Positions 1 to 7,557 of a stretch of 40,011 bases of DNA are shown one piece after another. Positions within the stretch are counted from its first letter, which is position 1. Each line of letters opens with the position of its first letter. The stretch is from UBA11524 sp051883695 (lineage in GTDB: Bacteria; Bacillota; Clostridia; Christensenellales; Aristaeellaceae): the NCBI GenBank assembly GCA_051883695.1, contig JBJEUF010000120.1, positions 1-40,011 on the forward strand, given 5' to 3'. The notes below the pieces were generated by a model. It had not been told where the DNA came from and did no database searches. It saw only the letters and a list, made by a program, of their open reading frames with translations. The position numbers were made by a program, and so were the translations under genes.

Positions 1-48
1 TACGAATCCAGTCAGAGGGCCTGCGGGCCCTCCGACACCTCCCAAGGC
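1..48 (-). repeat. Partial copy of five-hairpin dispersed element (family A)
   Basis: Read on the minus strand, this segment matches the 5' end of the family A element at 26363-26410 with a single mismatch, including the first hairpin (arms GAGGGCC/GGCCCTC). The rest of the element would lie to the left, outside the window. It sits about 70 bp upstream of the ECF operon and points away from it. Confidence 0.8.
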
Positions 49-115
49 TTTTTTACCACACTGACAGCTGCATGCCCCGCATGTGCTGATATAAAAAGAA
101 AAGAGGAAATGCCGT

Positions 116-814
116 ATGAAAAAGCTCACTGCCCTGCTCCTGTCCCTGCTGATGCTCACCGCCTGCCTCGCCGTTGCCGAAACCGGCGGGGGAAGCGCCA
201 CGGTTTACGTTTCCGTCACGGACGCGGAGAACGCGCTGGTGATGGCCTATGTGCCCGTTTGCGTGACCGACGTGGACGCGGACGGCACGCTGACCCTCCG
301 CGACGCGCTGAATTGCGCCCACGCTGCCTGTTTCCCCGATGGCGCGGAGGGCTTTGCCTGCGCTGTCACGGAATACGGTTTGTCCATGACGCGGCTGTGG
401 GGCGTTGAGAACGGCGGCAGCTACGGCTACTGCCTGAACGACGCACCCGCCTGGTCGCTGGCGGATCCGGTGAAGGACGGCGACCATGTGAAGGCCTATG
501 TCTACACCGACCTGACCGCATGGAGCGACACCTACTGCTTCTTTGCCGCACCGGCGACGCAATCCGTCTCCGGCGCGGAGGTGTCCCTGACGCTCTCCGC
601 CAACGGCTATGACGAGATGTGGAATCCCGTGGTGCTGCCCGTTTCCGGCGCTGTGCTGACCGTAAACGGCGAGGCGACCGCATCCGTCACCGGCGAGGAC
701 GGCACGGCTGTGCTGACCTTCGCAGCGCCCGGCACCTATCTTGTCAGCGCCGTTTCCGACGCGCAGACGCTGGTTGCGCCGGTGTGCATCGTCACCGTGA
801 CCGCCGCGGAGTAA
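116..814 (+). CDS. Lipoprotein with DUF4430-like (transcobalamin-type) domain
   Basis: A 232-residue exported protein. The N-terminus is a lipoprotein signal with a lipobox (LTAC, lipidated Cys17), so it should be anchored on the outer face of the membrane. Residues ~25-145 resemble the DUF4430 fold (a GTLT..DAL segment, then WG..GGSYGYCLN, then DGD.V.AYVY). A second beta-rich segment at ~155-230 looks Ig-like. The start at 116 is preceded by AAGAGG at 101-106 with good spacing; the ATG at 109 is in another frame and is not used. The gene is followed after two bases by another DUF4430 protein and then by T, A and S subunits of an ECF transporter. Known: DUF4430 is the family of the C-terminal domain of transcobalamin. 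Inferred: a surface binding protein feeding the transporter, probably for a corrinoid. Confidence 0.75.
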   Translation: MKKLTALLLSLLMLTACLAVAETGGGSATVYVSVTDAENALVMAYVPVCVTDVDADGTLTLRDALNCAHAACFPDGAEGFACAVTEYGLSMTRLWGVENGGSYGYCLNDAPAWSLADPVKDGDHVKAYVYTDLTAWSDTYCFFAAPATQSVSGAEVSLTLSANGYDEMWNPVVLPVSGAVLTVNGEATASVTGEDGTAVLTFAAPGTYLVSAVSDAQTLVAPVCIVTVTAAE

Positions 815-816
815 CC

Positions 817-2403
817 ATGAAGCACGCATTCTCTCCCCTTTCCCGCTGGACGGCCTGTCTGCTGGCGCTGTGCCTGTGCGTCGCGCCGCTGACGGCCGCC
901 CGGGCGGCTTCTCCCGCTGATGAGGCAAGCCGGCTTGCCGGGGGCATCCTCGACTGCAGGCTGGCTGCTGCCGGAGTGCCGGATGTGCAGGCATGGCTGG
1001 ACGGCCCGCTGGCGGATGCGATGGGCACCGGCGGCGAATGGTACGCCCTCGCCCTGAGCCAGCGCGGCAGCTATGACCTCACCCAATGCCGCCTTGCCAT
1101 GCTGCGCTGCATCGGGGACAGCGCCGTTCCCTCCGCCAGCACGCGGCTGAAGCATGCCCTCGTCCTTGCCGCCACCGGCAGCACGGACAGCGTGGTGGCG
1201 GCAACCCTGGCGGAAGCCGCCGGACAGCAGGGCATCATGAGCCACGTTTTCGCCCTGCACCTGCTCAACAACGGCGTGACCGCGCCGGGCGTGACCACCG
1301 CGGACACCCTCGAGCTGCTCCTGTCCCTGCAATGCGCGGACGGCGGCTGGGCGCTGCAGGGCACGGTTTCCGACCCGGATGTGACGGCGATGACGCTGCA
1401 GGCCCTTGCGCCCCATCGGGAGGATGAGGCTGTCCGCGCTGCGATTGACCGCGCGCTGCTGCGGCTTTCCGGCCTGCAGCGCAGCGAGGGTGACTACGCC
1501 AGCTACGGCACCCCCAACCCGGAAACCACCGCACAGGTGCTCATCGCGCTTTCCGCGCTGGGCATTGACGCGATGACGGACGCGCGATTCATCCAGGACG
1601 GCTGCACGCTGCTGGACGGTCTGCGCCGCTACTGCCTGCCCGACGGCAGCTTCTCCCACCGGCTCGGGGACGCTTCCAGCGAGAGCGCCACCATGCAGGC
1701 GTTTCTGGCGCTGACCGCCTACGAGCGCTTCTGCGCGGGCAAGCCGGGGCTGTATCTGCTCGATCATGCCGGCGACTCATTTTCTCCCGATACATACCCC
1801 TTTTCCCAATACATACCCCATGTCGGCTACAAGGTCATCGCCGCCGGCGTCATTGTGCTGCTGGCGCTGTTGGCGATGCTCCTGCTGCTTGTGCTGCAGA
1901 AGCGGCACCGGCGCAACTTCCTTGCGGTGCTCCTGATCGCCGCCGCCCTGATCGCCATCGTGCTGCTCACGGACTTTCAGTCGGCGGACAGCTACTATAC
2001 CGGCGTTCTCCCGGACAAGCCCGACGCCATCGGCACGGTGACGCTGACCATCCGCTGCGACGCCGCCATCGGGCAAGCCGCCGCTGCCCATCTCCCGGCG
2101 GACGGCGTGATCCTCCCCGCCACGGAGCTCCCCATCGCCCCCGGCGACACGGTTTTCACCGTGCTGACCGAGGCGGCGCAGGCCTTCGGCATTCACCTGG
2201 AGAGCAGCGGCAGCGCCGGGATGCGGTACCTGCGCGGCATCGCCAACCTGTATGAATTCAGCTGCGGCGACCTGTCCGGCTGGATGTATGCCGTCAACGG
2301 CGCCGCGCCCTCCGTGGGCTGCGATCAGTACGCGCTCACCGACGGCGACGCGATCCTCTGGGCCTACTCGCTGGACATGGGCGGCGACCTCGGATTGCGC
2401 TGA
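817..2403 (+). CDS. Membrane protein with prenyltransferase-like repeats and C-terminal DUF4430 domain
   Basis: A 528-residue protein starting two bases after the previous stop; the longer frame upstream lies inside the preceding gene and is rejected. Residues 1-30 are a signal peptide. Residues ~35-320 carry alpha-helical repeats of the prenyltransferase/squalene-cyclase type (segments such as LQCADGGW and LSGLQRSEGDYASYG). Two membrane segments follow, ~336-361 and ~368-384, separated by a short basic loop (QKRHRRN). Residues ~405-528 are a DUF4430 domain (DTVFTVLTEAAQAFG ... GWMYAVNG ... DGDAILWAY). With a cleaved signal and two membrane helices, both large domains should face outside. An alpha/alpha barrel plus DUF4430 is the domain pair of intrinsic factor and transcobalamin. 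Substrate capture for the adjacent ECF transporter is inferred. Confidence 0.82.
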   Translation: MKHAFSPLSRWTACLLALCLCVAPLTAARAASPADEASRLAGGILDCRLAAAGVPDVQAWLDGPLADAMGTGGEWYALALSQRGSYDLTQCRLAMLRCIGDSAVPSASTRLKHALVLAATGSTDSVVAATLAEAAGQQGIMSHVFALHLLNNGVTAPGVTTADTLELLLSLQCADGGWALQGTVSDPDVTAMTLQALAPHREDEAVRAAIDRALLRLSGLQRSEGDYASYGTPNPETTAQVLIALSALGIDAMTDARFIQDGCTLLDGLRRYCLPDGSFSHRLGDASSESATMQAFLALTAYERFCAGKPGLYLLDHAGDSFSPDTYPFSQYIPHVGYKVIAAGVIVLLALLAMLLLLVLQKRHRRNFLAVLLIAAALIAIVLLTDFQSADSYYTGVLPDKPDAIGTVTLTIRCDAAIGQAAAAHLPADGVILPATELPIAPGDTVFTVLTEAAQAFGIHLESSGSAGMRYLRGIANLYEFSCGDLSGWMYAVNGAAPSVGCDQYALTDGDAILWAYSLDMGGDLGLR

Positions 2404-2432
2404 CAAAGCATCCTGCAGAAAGGAGCGACCCC

Positions 2433-3305
2433 ATGCGAACCTTCGCTGAGCATCATCCCCTTGCCGTTGCGGTGACCCTGCTGTGCGCCGCCACCGTCGC
2501 CATGTTCAGCATGGATCCGGTCATTCTGGCGCTGTCGCTGCTGGGGGCCGTTGCGCTCCATCTGCACCTGCGCGGGCTGTCCGGCAGGCGGACGCACCTG
2601 TTTTCCCTCCTGCTCCTTCTGGCGATGGCGCTGGTGAACCCTCTTGTCTCCCACAGCGGCGTAACGGTGCTGTTCGTGATGAATCACAACCCCGTCACGC
2701 TGGAGGCGCTCTGCTACGGCCTCGCCGCAGCCGGGATGATCGTCGCGGTGCTGTACTGGTTCGGCAGCTTCACGCACCTCATGACCAGCGACCGGCTGCT
2801 CTGCCTGTTCGGCGCGCTGTCCCCCAGGCTGGCGCTGGTGCTTTCGATGGCGCTGCGGTATGTGCCGCTGTTCTCCCGGCAGGCCCGCAAAACGCAGCAG
2901 GCGCAGCGGGCCCTCGGCCTGTACCGGGAGGACAATCTCCCCGACGCCTGCCGCGGCGGACTCCGCGTCTTTTCCGTCATGGTCACATGGGCGCTGGAGA
3001 ACGGCGTGGTCACCGCAGACAGCATGACCGCAAGGGGGTATGGTATCGGGAAAAGAACGCAGTTCGCCCTTTTCCGCTTCACGCTGCGGGACGGCCTGCT
3101 GACGGCGCTGTCCCTCCTGCTTGCCGGAGGATCGCTCTGGGCATCCGCCGCGCGGCATTTCACCTATTACCCGGCCATGAGCGCCCAGCCGCTGACAGGC
3201 CGGGTACTTCTGGGCTATGGCGCCTATGCGCTGCTGGTGCTGCTGCCGCTGCTCATTGACGGAAAGGAGGCGCTCCGATGGCGATTCTTGCAGTCCGGGA
3301 TCTGA
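2433..3305 (+). CDS. ecfT: Energy-coupling factor transporter transmembrane subunit (EcfT/CbiQ family)
   Basis: A 290-residue integral membrane protein that couples ATP hydrolysis to movement of the substrate-binding S subunit in ECF vitamin transporters. About five to six hydrophobic segments are visible. The central stretch LSMALRYVPLFSRQARKTQQAQRALG and the later TARGYGIGKRTQ correspond to the two cytoplasmic coupling helices of CbiQ-family proteins, whose conserved Ala-Arg-Gly motif contacts the ATPases. The start at 2433 has AAAGGAG about 10 bases upstream. Its 3' end overlaps the ATPase gene by 28 bases, indicating tight translational coupling. It has its own T, A and S genes, so this is probably a dedicated transporter and not a shared-module one. 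Confidence 0.88.
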   Translation: MRTFAEHHPLAVAVTLLCAATVAMFSMDPVILALSLLGAVALHLHLRGLSGRRTHLFSLLLLLAMALVNPLVSHSGVTVLFVMNHNPVTLEALCYGLAAAGMIVAVLYWFGSFTHLMTSDRLLCLFGALSPRLALVLSMALRYVPLFSRQARKTQQAQRALGLYREDNLPDACRGGLRVFSVMVTWALENGVVTADSMTARGYGIGKRTQFALFRFTLRDGLLTALSLLLAGGSLWASAARHFTYYPAMSAQPLTGRVLLGYGAYALLVLLPLLIDGKEALRWRFLQSGI

Positions 3306-4915
3306 CCTTCACCTACCCGCAGCAGGCCGTGCCCGCGCTGCGGGATATGTCCTTCACCATCGGGCAGGGCTCCTTCACGGCGCTGTGCGGGGCGACGGGC
3401 AGCGGCAAATCCACCCTGCTGCGGCTGCTGAAGCGGGAGCTGGCGCCCCTGGGGACGGCAACCGGGAGCATCCGCATCGCCGGAAGGGAGCAGGGGGAGC
3501 TCACCGACCGGGAAGCCGCGACGCTGGTGGGCTTTGTGATGCAGCGCCCGGAGCAGCAGCTGGTGACCGACCGGGTCTGGCATGAGCTGGCCTTCGGGCT
3601 GGAAAACCTGGGCCTGCCGCAGCCGGAAATCGCGCGGCGCGTGGCGGAAATGGCGTGCTACTTCGGCATTGAGGACTGGTTTGAGCGGCCTGTCGCGACG
3701 CTTTCGGGCGGGCAGAAGCAGCTCCTGAACCTTGCGGCGGTGATGGTCATGCAGCCCTCCCTGCTGATCCTCGACGAGCCCACCGCCCAGCTGGATCCCA
3801 TTGCGGCGGCGGACTTCATCGCCACGCTGCGCAAGCTGAACCGGGAGCTGGCGCTGACCATCCTGATCACCGAGCACCGGCTGGAGGAGGTCATCCCCGC
3901 CTGCGATCAGCTGCTGGTCATGCGGGAGGGCCGCCTGATCGCCGGTGCGCCGCCCCGGGAGGCCGTGCGGCAGCTTGCCCATCAACCGGAGCTGCTGTGC
4001 GCCATGCCCGCCGCCGTTCGCCTGTACCATGCGCTGAACGCCGACGGCGCCTGTCCGCTGGACGGACGCGAAGGCAGGCAGTTTGTCTCCCAATACAGTA
4101 CCACGATTCGCAGCCTTCCGGCCGTTTCTCCCAAATCATACCCCGGCGAGCCCGCCCTTGAAATGCGGGACGTGTTCTTCCGCTACGAGCGCAGCGCCCC
4201 CGACGTGCTCAGGGGGCTTGACCTGACGCTCCGCGCGGGAGAGCTGCTCTGCCTGCTGGGCGGCAACGGCTCGGGCAAGACGACCGCGCTGTCCGTTGCC
4301 GCAGGGCTGGAGAAGCCCTACAGCGGCTCCGTGCGGGTTTTCGGGCGAAAGCTGCAGGCCTACCGCAACCAGACGCTGTACCGCAGCTGCCTGACATTGC
4401 TGCCCCAGGACGTGCAGACCGTTTTCCTGTGCAGCACCGTCCGGGAGGAGCTGGCGGACGCGCAGGCCGGGCTCCGCCTGCTGCCGATGTCCCTTGAGCA
4501 CCTGATGGACCGCCACCCCTACGACCTCTCCGGCGGCGAGCAGCAGCTGGTCGCCCTGGCCAGGGTGCTTGCCACACAGCCCCGCGTGCTCCTGCTGGAC
4601 GAGCCGACCAAGGGCGTGGACGCCCATGCCCGGCAGCAGCTTCTTCAGGTGCTGCAATCGCTCCGGGCGCAGGGGCTCTCCATCCTTGTGGTCACCCATG
4701 ACGTGGAGTTCGCAGCCCTGTGCGCCGACCGGTGCGCGATGCTCTTTCGCGGACGGATCGTCTCCGAGGGCACACCCGCCGATTTCTTCGGGGAGAACAC
4801 CTTCTACACCACCGCCGTCAGCCGCATGACGCGCGGGCACTATGACCGGGCCGTCACGGTGGACGACGCGGCAAGGCTGTGCCGCCTGAACGGCAGGAAG
4901 GGGGATGGCGAATGA
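3278..4915 (+). CDS. Fused duplicated ECF/ABC ATPase (EcfA-EcfA')
   Basis: A 545-residue cytoplasmic protein containing two complete ABC ATPase domains in one chain. First domain: Walker A GATGSGKS at 38-45, signature LSGGQ near 142, Walker B LLILDEP near 162-168. Second domain: Walker A GGNGSGKTT near 328-336, signature LSGGE near 417, Walker B LLLDEP near 438-443. Stand-alone EcfA subunits are about 280 residues, so this is the fused form that supplies both nucleotide sites. The start at 3278 has AAAGGAGG just upstream, inside the ecfT gene. Its stop overlaps the next start (ATGA), so T, A and S are translated in sequence. Confidence 0.92.
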   Translation: MAILAVRDLTFTYPQQAVPALRDMSFTIGQGSFTALCGATGSGKSTLLRLLKRELAPLGTATGSIRIAGREQGELTDREAATLVGFVMQRPEQQLVTDRVWHELAFGLENLGLPQPEIARRVAEMACYFGIEDWFERPVATLSGGQKQLLNLAAVMVMQPSLLILDEPTAQLDPIAAADFIATLRKLNRELALTILITEHRLEEVIPACDQLLVMREGRLIAGAPPREAVRQLAHQPELLCAMPAAVRLYHALNADGACPLDGREGRQFVSQYSTTIRSLPAVSPKSYPGEPALEMRDVFFRYERSAPDVLRGLDLTLRAGELLCLLGGNGSGKTTALSVAAGLEKPYSGSVRVFGRKLQAYRNQTLYRSCLTLLPQDVQTVFLCSTVREELADAQAGLRLLPMSLEHLMDRHPYDLSGGEQQLVALARVLATQPRVLLLDEPTKGVDAHARQQLLQVLQSLRAQGLSILVVTHDVEFAALCADRCAMLFRGRIVSEGTPADFFGENTFYTTAVSRMTRGHYDRAVTVDDAARLCRLNGRKGDGE

Positions 4916-5598
4916 TCCTCATCCGCTCCTCCCGGGCCAGGGCCGTTTTGAAGCTCGCGCTGCCGCTGGCCGCGATTCCCCTGCTGGTGCTGCTGGGGGC
5001 GCTCGCCTTTCCGGAAAGGCTGCATCTGCTGGTCACCCTCGGCGTCGCAGCGCTGTCGCTCCTGCTGTTCGCGGCAGGCTATGAGCGGCGCAGAACCGGT
5101 TCCCGCCGGATGGTGCTCACCTCCGTGATGGTCGCGCTGTGCATTGCCGGACGCTTCATCCCCCTGTTCAAGCCGATCACGGCGCTGACCATCCTCACCG
5201 CCATGTACCTGGGCCCGGAGGCGGGCTTCCTCACCGGAGCGCTCGCCGCGGCGCTGTCGAATTTCTGGTTCGGGCAGGGGCCCTGGACGCCCTTTCAGAT
5301 GCTCGCGTGGGGGCTGATCGGCCTTGCGGCGGGGTATCTGCGGGAGCCGCTGCGGCGGCGGCGCTATCTGCTGCCTGCGTACGGCGCATTGTCCGGCGCG
5401 GCGTATTCCATGGTCATGGACGTGTGGACGGTGCTGTGGTACGGCGGCAGCTTCAGCTGGCAGCTCTACGCCACCGCCTGCGTCACGGCCTTGCCGCACA
5501 CCTGCCTGTATGCGCTGTCGAACGCGGTGTTCCTCCGCCTCCTCGCCCGGCCCATCGGGGAAAAGCTGGAGCGCATTCGCGTCAAGTACGGCGTATGA
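4912..5598 (+). CDS. ECF transporter substrate-specific (S) subunit
   Basis: A 228-residue membrane protein with about six hydrophobic helices. The motif series FIPLFKPITALTILTAMYLG, GFLTGALAAALSNFWFGQGPW and GLIGLAAGYL is typical of ECF S components, which bind the vitamin in the membrane. The ATG at 4912 overlaps the ATPase stop codon by four bases and is chosen over the in-frame upstream ATG at 4879 because of that coupling. Family membership is clear, but the substrate cannot be read from the sequence. The neighbouring intrinsic-factor-like proteins point to cobalamin or another corrinoid. This is the last gene of the operon. Confidence 0.83.
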   Translation: MILIRSSRARAVLKLALPLAAIPLLVLLGALAFPERLHLLVTLGVAALSLLLFAAGYERRRTGSRRMVLTSVMVALCIAGRFIPLFKPITALTILTAMYLGPEAGFLTGALAAALSNFWFGQGPWTPFQMLAWGLIGLAAGYLREPLRRRRYLLPAYGALSGAAYSMVMDVWTVLWYGGSFSWQLYATACVTALPHTCLYALSNAVFLRLLARPIGEKLERIRVKYGV

Positions 5599-5640
5599 GC
5601 CTCCCGCGTGCCGAAAAACAAGACAAAAACAGGATACCGC

Positions 5641-5669
5641 TTGAAATGTCCCGCAAACCGTCCTATAAT
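5641..5669 (+). promoter_or_regulatory. Promoter of the branched-chain aminotransferase gene
   Basis: TTGAAA at 5641-5646 and TATAAT at 5664-5669, with a 17-base spacer, lie 35 bases upstream of the start codon. This gives ilvE its own housekeeping-type promoter, separate from the ECF operon. Confidence 0.75.
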
Positions 5670-5704
5670 AGCTTGTATCCCAGAATGGAAGGAGAAGAGC
5701 TGCA

Positions 5705-6727
5705 ATGAGCAAGAACATTGACTGGAGCAGCCTTGGCTTTGGATATATTCAGACGGAATACCGTTACGTCTGCCGCTACAGGGACGGGCAGTGGGACGAG
5801 GGCGGCCTTGAAACCAACGCGAACATCACCCTGAACGAGTGCGCCTGCGTGTTCCAGTACTGCCAGGCCTGCTTCGAGGGCCTGAAGGCCTACTATACGA
5901 AGGACGGACGCATCGTGACCTTCCGTCCCGACCTCAACGCCCAGCGCATGGCGGATACCTGCGCCCGGCTGGAGATGCCCGCCTTCCCGGTGGAGAAGTT
6001 CCTCGAGGCCGTGAAGCTGGTCGTGGCCGCCAACGCCGACTATGTGCCGCCCTATGGCACCGGCGCGTCGCTGTACCTGCGGCCCTTCATGATCGGCACC
6101 AACCCGGTCATCGGCGTGAAGCCCGCGTCGGAATTCGAGTTCCGCATCTTCGTCACGCCCGTCGGCCCGTACTTCAAGGGCGGCGTGAAGCCCATCGCCC
6201 TCAAGGTTTCCGACTTTGACCGCGCCGCCCCCCACGGCACCGGCGCCATCAAGGCCGGCCTCAACTACGCGATGTCCCTTCATCCCATCATGGAGGCGCA
6301 CCGCGAGGGCTTCGCCGAGAACATGTATCTGGACGCAGCCACCCGCACCCGGGTCGAGGAGACCGGCGGCGCGAACTTCATCTTCATCACCAGGGACGGC
6401 AAGCTGGTGACGCCCAAGTCCGATTCCATCCTGCCCTCCATCACCCGCCGGAGCATCATGGTTGTGGCGGAAAAGTATCTGGGCATGGAGGTGGAGCATC
6501 GCGTCGTGCCCTTTGCCGAGGTGCCGGAGTTCGTTGAGTGCGGCCTGTGCGGCACCGCCGCGGTCATCAGCCCGGTCGGGTCGATCAACGACCATGGCCG
6601 CGAAATCGTCTTCCCCTCCGGCAAGGAGGAGATGGGCCCGGTGCTGACGAAGCTGTACAACACCCTGCGCGGCATCCAGATGGGCGAGATCGAAGCGCCC
6701 GAGGGCTGGATCGTCACCATCCGGTAA
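5705..6727 (+). CDS. ilvE: Branched-chain amino acid aminotransferase
   Basis: A 340-residue cytoplasmic PLP enzyme of aminotransferase fold class IV that interconverts leucine, isoleucine and valine with their 2-oxo acids, using glutamate/2-oxoglutarate. The motif HGTGAIKAGLNYA places the PLP lysine at K183. Other family marks are QACFEGLKAY near 55-65, the cofactor-binding EETGGANFIF region and GTAAVISPVG near the C-terminus. The length matches type II (mitochondrial-like) BCATs. AAGGAG precedes the ATG. It stands alone with its own promoter and a hairpin after it. No T-box or leader peptide is visible upstream. Confidence 0.94.
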   Translation: MSKNIDWSSLGFGYIQTEYRYVCRYRDGQWDEGGLETNANITLNECACVFQYCQACFEGLKAYYTKDGRIVTFRPDLNAQRMADTCARLEMPAFPVEKFLEAVKLVVAANADYVPPYGTGASLYLRPFMIGTNPVIGVKPASEFEFRIFVTPVGPYFKGGVKPIALKVSDFDRAAPHGTGAIKAGLNYAMSLHPIMEAHREGFAENMYLDAATRTRVEETGGANFIFITRDGKLVTPKSDSILPSITRRSIMVVAEKYLGMEVEHRVVPFAEVPEFVECGLCGTAAVISPVGSINDHGREIVFPSGKEEMGPVLTKLYNTLRGIQMGEIEAPEGWIVTIR

Positions 6728-6745
6728 CAGCAGCCGCGCATTCCC

Positions 6746-6775
6746 GGAGGGCTGCACGTGCCTGTGCGGCCCTCC
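6746..6775 (+). terminator. Hairpin terminator after ilvE
   Basis: GGAGGGCTGCAC (6746-6757) pairs with GTGCGGCCCTCC (6764-6775) with one mismatch, 19 bases after the ilvE stop. Only a short T-rich stretch follows. Confidence 0.65.
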
Positions 6776-6946
6776 TTTGCGTACCCGCGATGCGCTCCGC
6801 CCAGACACGGGCCATCGTCAAAAAAGCGTACCGAAGCTGTTTCATTCGGCCCGATTGCGGGTATCTATTCAGTGAGGCCAAATGCAGCCCGGCTCTTCCG
6901 CCGGGCAGAAATCCACAACGGACAAAACAGAAACGGAGGAATCCCC

Positions 6947-7219
6947 ATGGCATGCGCAGTAACCGTGAACGGCGGCGTTCTGGAACAGACGGAGATCAAT
7001 GCCTACATTAACCGGGCGAAGGAGAAGTTCGGCCGGGAACCGCTGGCGATGGACATCAAGGTGGACGGCGAGTATGTGGAGCTGTCCTATGACTTCGGCC
7101 ACACCCCCTTCCAGCGGATCCGCAGAATCACCGGCTACCTCGTGGGCACCCTTGACCGCTTCAACAACGCCAAGCGCGCGGAGGAGCATGACCGCGTGAA
7201 GCATGGCGTGACCATGTGA
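6947..7219 (+). CDS. Small protein resembling the glycyl-radical C-terminal tail of anaerobic ribonucleotide reductase (NrdD-like)
   Basis: A 90-residue protein. The start at 6947 is supported by ACGGAGG about 8 bases upstream; a longer upstream reading has no such site. Residues 57-87 (RIRRITGYLVGTLDRFN ... AEEHDRVKHG) look like the very C-terminus of clostridial class III ribonucleoside-triphosphate reductase. There, the R-[VI]-x-G-Y-L motif carries the glycyl radical, which would be G63 here. The first ~50 residues contain no CxxC pairs, so the zinc site that precedes this tail in NrdD is missing, as is the whole catalytic barrel. Small proteins of this kind are often named anaerobic ribonucleotide reductase, but this one cannot be a reductase alone. 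A GrcA-like spare-part role is my inference. A GC-rich hairpin lies at 6887-6906 in its leader. Confidence 0.7.
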   Translation: MACAVTVNGGVLEQTEINAYINRAKEKFGREPLAMDIKVDGEYVELSYDFGHTPFQRIRRITGYLVGTLDRFNNAKRAEEHDRVKHGVTM

Positions 7220-7313
7220 CGGCAGGCCGTTCGACACGCTCAAGCCCCCCCCCCGGGCCGAAAAGCCGCTGTCCGAATGAAGCGTTGTGTGAAGAAAAAC
7301 ATCAGAAGATCCG

Positions 7314-7349
7314 AAAGGCCGTGTTTCCTGCCCGGGAAGCACGGCCTTT
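7314..7349 (+). terminator. Terminator after the NrdD-like gene
   Basis: AAAGGCCGTG (7314-7323) pairs with CACGGCCTTT (7340-7349), with further inner pairing TTCC/GGGAA and outer pairing CCGAAA/TTTTCGG. GCGCTTTT follows. Confidence 0.75.
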
Positions 7350-7366
7350 GCGCTTTTCGGATACAG

Positions 7367-7429
7367 CCCTGCGGAAGCGAGGCGGGGGCTCTCCTGCCGC
7401 TTTCATGTCTGTTTTCTATTTGGAATGAA
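7367..7429 (+). repeat. Degenerate copy of dispersed repeat family B
   Basis: It contains CTGCGGAAGCGAGGCGGGGGCT, then a gap relative to other copies, then TTTCATGTCTGTTTTC and TTGGAATGAA. These match the two ends of the family B copies at 27622, 36196 and 22851, but the central GATCGCCCCCTCCACCCC block is lost. Confidence 0.6.
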
Positions 7430-7455
7430 GTCGCCCCGCATATCAAACGTTTTTG

Positions 7456-7484
7456 TTGTACTTTCGTCAAAAGTATGGTATGAT
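7456..7484 (+). promoter_or_regulatory. asnS promoter
   Basis: TTGTAC at 7456-7461 and TATGAT at 7479-7484 are separated by 17 bases, with the start codon 73 bases downstream. Confidence 0.65.
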
Positions 7485-7557
7485 GATATCCAGTCTATTC
7501 CGGCAGCCCGCAGGGGGCGCGCCCCTGTCGGAGCAAGGCCGAAGGAGGTATATGCCC

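Larger units (their letters stand above)
7220..7557. other. Intergenic region: terminator, degenerate repeat, asnS promoter
   Basis: No gene is supported here. From left to right it holds a strong hairpin (7314-7349), a decayed copy of dispersed repeat family B (7367-7429) and the asnS promoter (7456-7484). I looked for a T-box leader upstream of asnS and found no T-box consensus. Confidence 0.7.

Noticed and set aside
1..115. Cobalamin riboswitch upstream of the ECF operon
   Set aside because: Only 115 bases are available, half of which are the dispersed repeat; no B12-box is seen. It could still exist further left.
619..816. N-terminal extension of the prenyltransferase-repeat protein
   Set aside because: The extension overlaps the upstream lipoprotein gene and would bury the signal peptide; ATG 817 directly after the upstream stop fits.
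7220..7557. T-box leader for asnS
   Set aside because: No T-box sequence or antiterminator pairing is visible; the hairpin present belongs to the upstream gene's terminator.
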